From DASWHK01 sp036398215 (lineage in GTDB: Bacteria > Acidobacteriota > UBA890), in assembly GCA_036398215.1 (NCBI GenBank), contig DASWHK010000351.1, positions 1-11,438 on the forward strand: a DNA stretch of 11,438 bases, read 5' to 3'. The notes under the pieces are model-generated. The model saw only the letters and a program-made list of their open reading frames with translations, was not told the DNA's origin and searched no databases. The position numbers and the translations under genes were made by a program. The first letter of the stretch is position 1. The number at the start of each line of letters is the position of its first letter. This document shows, in pieces, positions 1 to 5,529 of the stretch.

Positions 1-3
1 CCC

Positions 4-1395
4 ATGCTGGTGGGGGTGCTGGTGTACGTGGCGCTGCAGATGGCCTTCGGCGTCATCGTCGCCCGGCGGATCTCCACCGAGGAGGACTACCTGGTCGCCG
101 GCCGCCGCCTGGGGCCAACGGTCGCCCTGTTCACGATCTTCGCCACCTGGTTCGGCGCCGAGACCTGTCTGGCGGCCGCCGGGCGGGCCTTCGAGGGCGG
201 CCTGGCGGAGACCACCGCCGAGCCGATCGGTTACGCCGCCTGCCTGCTGCTCATGGGGCTGGTGTTCGCCGTCCCCCTGTGGCGCCTGCAACTGATGACG
301 CTCGCCGACCTCTTCCGGCAGCGCTTCGGCCGCGGCGCCGAAAAGCTGTCGGTGATCATGATGGTGCCGACCTCGATCCTCTGGGCGGCGGCGCAGGTGC
401 GCGCCTTCGGCCAGATCCTCGCCGCCGTCTCCGACATGGACGTCACCGTGGCGGTGACGCTGGCCGCCGTCGTGGTGATCGTGTACACGTCGATGGGAGG
501 CCTGCTCGCCGACGCCTGGAGCGACCTGCTGCAGGGCGGCGTGCTGATCCTCGGCCTGCTGCTCCTCGGCTTTCTCTTCCTGCGCGCCGAGGGCCTGCAG
601 GCGCTGGCGAGCATCCCGCCCGAGCGGCTGTCGCTGGGCGCGGCGACCCCGACGATCTGGGACAAGGCCGAGGTCTGGGCGGTGCCGATCCTCGGCTCGG
701 TGCTGGCCCAGGAGATGGTGGCGAGGGTGATGGCCTCGCGCAGCCCGCAGGTGGCGCGCTCGGCGACGGTGGGGGCGGCGGCTCTGTATTTCTGCGTCGG
801 GCTGATCCCGGTGACGCTCGGCCTGGCCGCCTACGGCATCGTCGACGTCGAGCACCCGGAGCAGATCCTGGTCACCCTCGGCTCGACCTACCTGCCGCCC
901 GTGCTCGACATCGTCTTCGCCGGCGCGCTGGTCTCGGCGATCCTCTCGACGGTCGACAGCGCCCTGCTGGTCGCCGGCTCGCTGGTGGCTCACAACCTGG
1001 TGCTGCCGATGTTGCCGGCGGCGGGTCAGCCAGCCAGTCAGGCAGGCAGCGCGTCCGGCCAGAGGCGGCGCCTGCTGGTCAACCGCGTCGCGGTGGTCGG
1101 CGCCGGAGTGCTCGCCTATCTGCTGGCGCTATCCAGCGAGGGCGTCTACGAGCTGGTCCAGGAGTCGTCGGGCTTCGGCACCGCCGGCATCTTCATCGCC
1201 GTCGTCTTCGGCCTGTTCACCCGCTTCGGCGGCTCGCGCTCGGCGATCGCCGCAATGCTCGCGGCCGTGATCGTCTACTCCGTCGGCGCCTACGGCGGCC
1301 AGCTCGAGCACCCCTTCCTGGCCTCCCTGGCCGCCGCGCTCACCGCCTACGTGGCGGCGGCCGCCTACGACCGGCGGCTTCGTGCCGCCGCGTAG
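4..1395 (+). CDS. Sodium:solute symporter (SSS family) transporter
   Basis: Inner-membrane permease of the SSS family, expected to couple Na+ entry to solute uptake; the substrate cannot be told from sequence. The 463 residues are almost continuously hydrophobic, enough for about 12-13 helices. Family marks include the N-terminal GVLVYVALQ helix followed by RRISTEEDYLVAGRR, the phrase VYTSMGGLLADAWSDLLQG near residues 160-180, and the TM8-type segment AILSTVDSALL. Ser315 and Thr316 in that segment match the Na+-site hydroxyl pair of SSS proteins such as vSGLT. A Gln/Ser/Arg-rich hydrophilic loop around residues 340-357 separates the last helices. The ATG is only three bases from the window edge and its upstream region is not visible. 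The first helix begins immediately, so the true start could lie a few codons upstream. The gene converges on the DUF481 gene with only 9 bp between stop codons. Confidence 0.9.
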   Translation: MLVGVLVYVALQMAFGVIVARRISTEEDYLVAGRRLGPTVALFTIFATWFGAETCLAAAGRAFEGGLAETTAEPIGYAACLLLMGLVFAVPLWRLQLMTLADLFRQRFGRGAEKLSVIMMVPTSILWAAAQVRAFGQILAAVSDMDVTVAVTLAAVVVIVYTSMGGLLADAWSDLLQGGVLILGLLLLGFLFLRAEGLQALASIPPERLSLGAATPTIWDKAEVWAVPILGSVLAQEMVARVMASRSPQVARSATVGAAALYFCVGLIPVTLGLAAYGIVDVEHPEQILVTLGSTYLPPVLDIVFAGALVSAILSTVDSALLVAGSLVAHNLVLPMLPAAGQPASQAGSASGQRRRLLVNRVAVVGAGVLAYLLALSSEGVYELVQESSGFGTAGIFIAVVFGLFTRFGGSRSAIAAMLAAVIVYSVGAYGGQLEHPFLASLAAALTAYVAAAAYDRRLRAAA

Positions 1396-1404
1396 CTGGG
1401 GCCG

Positions 1405-2316
1405 CTAGAGGTTGATCACCAGGGAGGTCGCGAACGTGCTGTCGAGCTTCTCTTTCGCCACCACCACGCTGCCGATCGTCGAGCCGGCGCCGTCGCGCAG
1501 GCTGATCACCTCGAGCGCCGGCTGGTTGCGCAGCAGCAGCCGCAGGCTCGCCTTCAGGGCGATGTGGTCGTTGATCGCCACGCCGACGCCGTTGAGCCAG
1601 TCGAAGCGGAGGTCGTTGGCGTCCTCGAGGCTGCCGTCGAAGGTCAGGTTGCTCTCCAACGCCGTGGTGTCGGTGAGCGCGGCGCCGAGCGCGTAGAAGA
1701 GCTGGTAGCCGGCGAACCGGTTGCTGCCGTCGACGTCGAGGTCCTCGGCGGTGTAGCTGAGCCCGTATCCGGTGCGCAGCTGCAGCTCGGCGGTGTCCGA
1801 CCAGATGTTGCCGGCGCCGGCGGCCGGCGTGAAGCGGTGGTTGACGTTCGCGGGTCGGTTGCGCTCGCTGTCGAAGCCTGCGTACCAGAAGAGCGACGAC
1901 GACAGGTTGCGGACATAGCGGAGCTTGCTGTAGGCGCGACTGGTATCGAGCTCCTTGTCGGGGTCGACGATGGTGAAGGCGTCCTCGCTGCCCACCGCGA
2001 AGCGGTCGCCGCCGCGCGACTCGGCGCGCACCACACCCGATTCCCAGGAGAGGTCGGCCTCTTCCCATAGATAGTGGAAGAGGTTGCGGAAGCCGAGGGT
2101 GTTGGCCTCGGAGTTGCCGCTGGCGACCACCCAGGAGAGCTCGGTGGCGTTGGAGGCGCCGAGCGGACGCTCCTCATCCTGCGCCCAGGCGGGGCCGGCG
2201 ATCAGCGAGAAGGCGAGCGCGGTTGCGGCGCCGGCGAGATATACCTTGGAGGCTGATTCTGGCTCGTGGCGGGTGAGAAGTGCGCGGCGAAGTTTCACGA
2301 GTCGAAGTTTCATCAT
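1405..2316 (-). CDS. DUF481 family outer-membrane beta-barrel protein
   Basis: Probable outer-membrane protein of the DUF481 (YdiY-like) family, whose role is poorly known. A 303-residue product starts with a basic n-region and a hydrophobic core near residues 26-42. A signal-peptidase-like site follows, with cleavage after Ala45 (AWA|QD). The mature protein opens with ELSWVVASGNSEANTLG, the typical DUF481 start (an aromatic strand plus SGN). Alternating strands follow, such as ELQLRTGYGLSYTA and SSSLFWYAGFDSERN, and it ends in a short hydrophobic strand (SLVINL). The frame stays open further upstream, but the tandem ATG codons at 2316 and 2313 are preceded by AAGGA (2322-2326), 5 and 8 nt away. 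The second ATG is therefore equally likely. Transcription is divergent from msrA and convergent with the symporter; there is no sign of a partner gene. I am confident of the family and uncertain of the function. Confidence 0.82.
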   Translation of the reverse strand: MMKLRLVKLRRALLTRHEPESASKVYLAGAATALAFSLIAGPAWAQDEERPLGASNATELSWVVASGNSEANTLGFRNLFHYLWEEADLSWESGVVRAESRGGDRFAVGSEDAFTIVDPDKELDTSRAYSKLRYVRNLSSSLFWYAGFDSERNRPANVNHRFTPAAGAGNIWSDTAELQLRTGYGLSYTAEDLDVDGSNRFAGYQLFYALGAALTDTTALESNLTFDGSLEDANDLRFDWLNGVGVAINDHIALKASLRLLLRNQPALEVISLRDGAGSTIGSVVVAKEKLDSTFATSLVINL

Positions 2317-2388
2317 CAGGGTCCTTCGGTCACAATACGGAGGGTCAGCTTTCGCGGCTCCAGTCTGGGGCCGGCCGCCGGAGTCACT
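2317..2388. promoter_or_regulatory. Divergent intergenic region, DUF481 gene / msrA
   Basis: This 72-bp gap lies between head-to-head start codons, so it must hold promoter elements for one or both genes unless msrA is transcribed from further upstream. It contains the DUF481 Shine-Dalgarno on the minus strand (2322-2326) and a short GGAG (2380-2383) 5 nt before the msrA ATG. On the minus strand, TATTGT (2337-2332) is a 4/6 match to a -10 box, but no good -35 box sits 17 bp upstream. I therefore do not claim a defined promoter. Confidence 0.35.
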
Positions 2389-2952
2389 ATGAACAAGAAT
2401 AACGAAGCGCGTCGCTCGAAGCTCGTCACCCTCGGCGGTGGCTGCTTCTGGTGCGTCGAGGCGGTGTTCCGGGAGCTCGAGGGCGTCGAGCGCGTCGAGT
2501 CGGGCTACGCCGGGGGAGAGACCGTCGACCCGACGTATCAGGAAGTCTGCTCGGGGACCACTGGACACGCCGAGGTCGTACAGGTCGAGTTCGATCCCGA
2601 GGTGATCTCGTTGCGCGAGCTCCTCGAGATCTTCTTCGCTACCCACGACCCGACCACGCCCGACCAGCAAGGCGCCGACATCGGCACCCAGTACCGCTCG
2701 GTGATCCTCTACGGCTCCGACGAGCAACGGGCGGTGGCCGAGGAGGTGATCGCGGAGCTCGAGGCCGAAGGCCTGTTCGACGATCCGATCGTCACCGAGG
2801 TCGTCCCGCTCGAGACCTTCTACCCGGCCGAGGACTACCACCAGGAGTACTACAGCCGGAATCCTGCGCAGGGCTACTGCCGGGTGGTGATCGATCCCAA
2901 GATGGCGAAGTTCCGCGCCAAGTTCGCCGGCCGGCTGCGCGGGAACGGCTGA
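2389..2952 (+). CDS. msrA: Peptide-methionine (S)-S-oxide reductase MsrA
   Basis: Reduces the S-epimer of methionine sulfoxide in proteins and free methionine, a cytosolic repair enzyme recycled by thioredoxin. The 187-residue product has the catalytic GCFWC motif with Cys19 as the sulfenic-acid-forming nucleophile. GYAGG follows at residues 39-43, then YQEVCSGTTGHAEVVQV and the IGTQYRSVI segment. The C-terminal Cys in GYCRVVIDPK fits a resolving cysteine. The length is usual for a single-domain MsrA; no MsrB domain is fused and no msrB gene is adjacent. There is no signal peptide, so the protein is probably cytoplasmic. The ATG at 2389 was chosen because the family begins about 10-20 residues before GCFWC and a GGAG lies 5 nt upstream; the open frame before it lacks family similarity. 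The next gene converges from the right. Confidence 0.96.
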   Translation: MNKNNEARRSKLVTLGGGCFWCVEAVFRELEGVERVESGYAGGETVDPTYQEVCSGTTGHAEVVQVEFDPEVISLRELLEIFFATHDPTTPDQQGADIGTQYRSVILYGSDEQRAVAEEVIAELEAEGLFDDPIVTEVVPLETFYPAEDYHQEYYSRNPAQGYCRVVIDPKMAKFRAKFAGRLRGNG

Positions 2953-3085
2953 ACTTCAGTCGTTGCCCATCGGCCGCCGCCGACCCTGGTGGATGAAGCC
3001 GCGGCCGCCTGAAGCTTCTACGAAGAAACACCGCAGACCTGTCACCGTTTCCTCGATCAGGGTGTGCCGAACGCCCGTGGCGGAC

Positions 3086-3901
3086 TTAGTAGCCGAGCTT
3101 GACGGTGAAGTTGCCGCGCACCGCGACCGGCTCGCCGTTGCGGGCGCTGGGCGCGAACTTCCACTGGCGGACCGCCGCGATCACCGAGCGATCGACGTAG
3201 GCGTCGATGCCCCGCAAGACGTCGATCTCGACGACGTTGCCGGAAGCGTCGATCAGCAGCGACAACACGGCGACCCCGCGCTGGACGGCGGCGTCGTCGG
3301 GGATGATCGGCTGCACGTCGTGGAGGCGGCGCGGGTAGGGGACGTCGCCCGGAGTGCGGACGGTCCTGGCGGGCCTGGCCGGAGTGCCTGCGCCGGCGCC
3401 GTTGGTGGTGCCGGCGACCGTCGTCGCGGCGGTGCCGGGCGGGAGGCTCTCGATACGAGGATCGTTGGCAGCCGTCGCGCCGTTGGCGCCGCTGGATGCG
3501 GCCGGAAGCCGATCGGCGGTCGGGTCGGCGATGGCCGCGGCTTGTGGGTCGGTACCGGCCTCCGCTGCGATGGTTCCGGGAACGGCTTCGGCGGTAGCCG
3601 CCATGGCGCGTCCCGTGATCACGATCTTGCCGGGCGCCGGCGCGCCGGCGTCGGCGGGGGTGGCGCCCACGTACCACTTGGCGCCGCCGATCAGGCCGCC
3701 GAGAACGGCGAACAGCACCAGCCACTGCGCGAGGCTGGCGCCGCGACGGGCCACGTCGGAATCGAAAGAGTCGGAGGCGTCGCCGGAGGCGCTCGACCAC
3801 TCCGGATAGATGGGGGCGCGCTTGCCGTTCTCGGCCGGGAGCGCCATCGGGACGACGTTGCCGTCGCCCGGCTCGTCGGCCGATTGTGCGCGCGCTTTCA
3901 T
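3086..3901 (-). CDS. TonB-like energy transducer, C-terminal TonB domain
   Basis: Likely spans the periplasm and passes proton-motive force to outer-membrane TonB-dependent transporters, but no ExbB/ExbD gene is present here. Of 271 residues, 1-55 are hydrophilic and presumably cytoplasmic. One membrane helix lies at about 57-79 (LAQWLVLFAVLGGLIGGAKW). An Ala/Thr/Gly/Pro-rich linker runs from about 80 to 185. The last 85 residues form a TonB C-terminal domain, recognisable from AVQRGVAVLSLLIDASGNVVE, the AVRQWKFAPS segment and the final GNFTVKLGY strand. The long N-terminal cytoplasmic part is unusual for TonB. The start is uncertain: the ATG at 3901 has GGGAGG only 1 nt upstream, which is too close. 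Another in-frame ATG at 3847 lacks a ribosome site, and the frame is open upstream to a TTG at 3982. The domain call is firm; true TonB activity is inferred. Confidence 0.82.
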   Translation of the reverse strand: MKARAQSADEPGDGNVVPMALPAENGKRAPIYPEWSSASGDASDSFDSDVARRGASLAQWLVLFAVLGGLIGGAKWYVGATPADAGAPAPGKIVITGRAMAATAEAVPGTIAAEAGTDPQAAAIADPTADRLPAASSGANGATAANDPRIESLPPGTAATTVAGTTNGAGAGTPARPARTVRTPGDVPYPRRLHDVQPIIPDDAAVQRGVAVLSLLIDASGNVVEIDVLRGIDAYVDRSVIAAVRQWKFAPSARNGEPVAVRGNFTVKLGY

Positions 3902-3920
3902 ACCTCCCACCACGGTGCGT

Positions 3921-3970
3921 GCCCGCGGGCGGCGGCCAAGCCGCGCCCGGCGGGCGCAATGCTCATGAGC
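3921..3970. other. Cluster of palindromes upstream of the TonB-like gene
   Basis: Three inverted repeats sit within 50 bp just upstream of the TonB-like start. GCCCGCGGGC (3921-3930) is a perfect 10-bp palindrome. GCGCCCG and CGGGCGC (3943-3949 and 3951-3957) face each other around one base. GCTCATGAGC (3961-3970) is a second perfect 10-bp palindrome. A fourth overlapping stem, GCGGC-CAA-GCCGC, covers 3932-3944. An AT-rich patch (3970-3984) lies just beyond and could hold the promoter, with TACATT on the minus strand at 3978-3973 as a weak -10. They may be a structured 5' leader, operators, or GC-rich coincidence. Confidence 0.35.
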
Positions 3971-4062
3971 TAAATGTAACAACCGTGGAGGTCACGCCGA
4001 AGCCCTATCTTTCAGGGAGCGGCGAGGCATCTGTGTAGCGCGAGCCGCCGCCTCCGACTGCT

Positions 4063-5094
4063 CTAGGCCGCGGCCTCCTGCTCCATCGACTCCTCGTAGC
4101 TGCCGGAGCGGGCGAGGCCGTTCATGCGGGCGCGGTGGTAAAAGGCCCGCTTGGCCGCCTCGACGTTGCCCGCCTTGCCGCCCCAGGCCTTGAGCGTCGC
4201 CGCCTGCAGGGCGCGGCCGTAGGAGAACGAGAGCTGCCAGGGGAAGCCGCCGAACTTGTTCATCTCGTTGAGGTTGACGGTGGCTTCGAGCTCCGTCTGG
4301 CCGCCGGAGAGGAACACGATCCCCGGCACCGCCGCCGGCACGGTGTTCTTCAGGCACCGGATCGTCTTGTCGGCGACCTCCCGGGGCCCGGCCTGGGTGG
4401 GGCAGTCCTTGCCGGACAGCACCATGTTGGGCTTCAAGAGGGTCTGCTCGAGCGGCACGCGCTGGTCGTGCAGCGCCCGGTAGACCTGGTGGAGGGTCCG
4501 CTCGGTGACCTCGAAGCAGCGGTCGATGTCGTGGCCGCCGTCCATCAACACCTCGGGCTCGACGATCGGCACGAAGCCCTGCTCCACCGACAGCGCCGCG
4601 TAGCGGCCCAGCGCCCAGGCGTTGGCCTGGATGCAGTAGTCCGAGGGAATGCCGTCGCCGATGGCGATCACCGCCCGCCACTTGGTGAAGCGGGCGCCGA
4701 GCTCGTGGTACTCGACGAGCCGCTCACGCAGGCCGTCGAGCCCCTCGGTGACCTTCTCGCCGGGCGCGAAGGGCAGCGCCTTGGCGCCCTTGTCGACCTT
4801 GATGCCGGGAACGATGCCCTGATCGGCCAGCACCTTGGCGAACGACGCGCCGCCGGCGGTCGACTGCCGCAGCGTCTCGTCGAAGAGGATCACGCCGCCG
4901 ATGAACTCGTCGATGCCCGCGGTGGTGAACAGCAGCTCGCGGTAGGAGCGGCGGCTGTCCTCGGTGGACTCGACGCCGATCGTGTCGAAGCGCTTCTTGA
5001 TGGTGGGCGAGCTCTCGTCGGCGGCGAGAACGCCCTTGCCGGGGGCGACGATGGCGCGGGCGGTGGCGGCCACTTCGGCGGCGCGGTCGGTCAC
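4063..5094 (-). CDS. Class I fructose-bisphosphate aldolase
   Basis: Reversibly cleaves fructose 1,6-bisphosphate to glyceraldehyde 3-phosphate and dihydroxyacetone phosphate through a Schiff base, in glycolysis and gluconeogenesis, in the cytosol. The 343-residue protein matches the eukaryote-like class I family over its whole length. LAADES near the N-terminus carries Asp26 (muscle Asp33 equivalent), and GIKVDKG holds a conserved lysine. FTKWRAV gives Lys138, VPIVEPEVL gives Glu179, LLKPNMV gives the Schiff-base Lys221, and SGGQTE is the phosphate-binding loop. No metal-site motif of class II enzymes is present. Translation starts at GTG (5094), supported by GGAGG 8 nt upstream. The C-terminus ends in alanines rather than the tyrosine found in animal enzymes. 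The TonB-like gene follows after 161 bp. The three 22-bp tandem repeats lie 72-137 bp upstream and may regulate it. Confidence 0.95.
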   Translation of the reverse strand: MTDRAAEVAATARAIVAPGKGVLAADESSPTIKKRFDTIGVESTEDSRRSYRELLFTTAGIDEFIGGVILFDETLRQSTAGGASFAKVLADQGIVPGIKVDKGAKALPFAPGEKVTEGLDGLRERLVEYHELGARFTKWRAVIAIGDGIPSDYCIQANAWALGRYAALSVEQGFVPIVEPEVLMDGGHDIDRCFEVTERTLHQVYRALHDQRVPLEQTLLKPNMVLSGKDCPTQAGPREVADKTIRCLKNTVPAAVPGIVFLSGGQTELEATVNLNEMNKFGGFPWQLSFSYGRALQAATLKAWGGKAGNVEAAKRAFYHRARMNGLARSGSYEESMEQEAAA

Positions 5095-5102
5095 GGGTGC
5101 TT

Positions 5103-5107
5103 CCTCC
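5103..5107 (-). promoter_or_regulatory. Ribosome binding site fixing the aldolase GTG start
   Basis: On the minus strand GGAGG (CGGAGGAAG context) lies 8 nt before the GTG at 5094. It is one of the two best Shine-Dalgarno sites in the window. It supports the GTG over any downstream ATG; the first internal Met in the protein is far beyond the catalytic N-terminus. Confidence 0.8.
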
Positions 5108-5165
5108 GAAAAAAGGTGCTGGAACGGGTCGCGAGGCTGGTGTCAGCGGCGTCGATGGGCCGCGG

Positions 5166-5231
5166 AGCGGTAATCTCTCAAAAGTTGAGCGGTAATCGCT
5201 CGAAAGCTCAGCGGTAATCTCTCGAAAAAGG
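5166..5231. repeat. Three 22-bp tandem repeats (possible operator array)
   Basis: Copies begin at exactly 5166, 5188 and 5210, a period of 22 bp or about two helical turns. All share AGCGGTAATC followed by K-CTC-R-AAA; pairwise identity is 18/22, 17/22 and 18/22. The middle copy with its flanking base (5187-5201) is a perfect dyad, GAGCG-GTAAT-CGCTC. The dyad is one mismatch short in the first copy and two short in the third. The array lies 72-137 bp upstream of the aldolase GTG (minus strand) and about 300 bp upstream of the VWFA-like gene (plus strand). It is much more A/T-rich than its surroundings. Regular phasing plus dyads fits cooperative binding of a regulator; a decaying minisatellite is the alternative. 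Confidence 0.7.
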
Positions 5232-5529
5232 TTATGAGCAGAGCAGAGAACCCGCAAGCTGCCCCGCGCGGCGCGGCCGGACCGTCCCAGTCTCTCGCCT
5301 CTCATCCACTCTGGTGCGCCAAGAAGAAGGTGACCAAGAGGAAGGCAACCAAGAGAAGGGTTCCGGTGCTCGCTTCCACCCATTCAGGTGCGCCAGGGGA
5401 GGGGCGACTGCTAGGCTGGAACTCGCTGGCAACGTCGGCCGGCAGGTTCCGTGTAAGCGGCTGTCCCCTTTCGTGACGCATATGCGGGGCGCCGTCCACC
5501 CCGGCCTGCTCGCCGACCCGGGAGGCGGA
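5232..5529. other. Non-coding gap with short direct repeats and AAG-rich patch
   Basis: About 300 bp separate the tandem array from the VWFA-like start. A 16-bp imperfect direct repeat ending in GGTGCGCCA occurs at 5306-5321 and 5380-5395 (14/16 identical). Between the copies is an AAG-rich patch with two adjacent 15-bp units (5328-5357) whose cores share ACCAAGAG. A plus-strand frame at 5234-5476 would read a Lys/Arg-rich stretch there, but its codon pattern is poor. A perfect palindrome CGCATATGCG lies at 5478-5487. No convincing promoter was found. The VWFA-like promoter and 5' leader are presumably within this stretch. Confidence 0.5.

Noticed and set aside
2971..3007. Inverted repeat CGGCCGC/GCGGCCG after msrA as a terminator
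   Set aside because: The loop is 23 nt and no T-run follows; CGGCCG is itself palindromic and common in this GC-rich DNA.
4135..5217. Long plus-strand frame of 360 codons opposite the aldolase gene
   Set aside because: Shadow of the GC-rich real gene; Arg/Gly/Ala/Leu-rich with no domain. Similar shadows at 279-1415, 1564-2070, 6244-7563, 7669-9039 and 9932-11056 were rejected on the same grounds.
5166..5231. 22-bp tandem repeats as replication iterons
   Set aside because: Iteron length fits, but there are only three copies and no rep, parAB or DnaA-box cluster nearby; the flanking genes are chromosomal housekeeping genes.
5234..5476. Plus-strand 80-codon ORF with a Lys/Arg-rich KKVTKRKATKRR segment
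   Set aside because: The AAGG before its ATG is only 2 nt away, third-position G+C is clearly lower than in neighbouring genes, and the rest of the peptide has no recognisable pattern. Left as a described non-coding gap.
5314..5529. Upstream in-frame extension of the VWFA-like gene from a GTG
   Set aside because: It would bury a clear signal peptide behind 72 low-quality residues, and the ATG at 5530 has its own GGGAGG.
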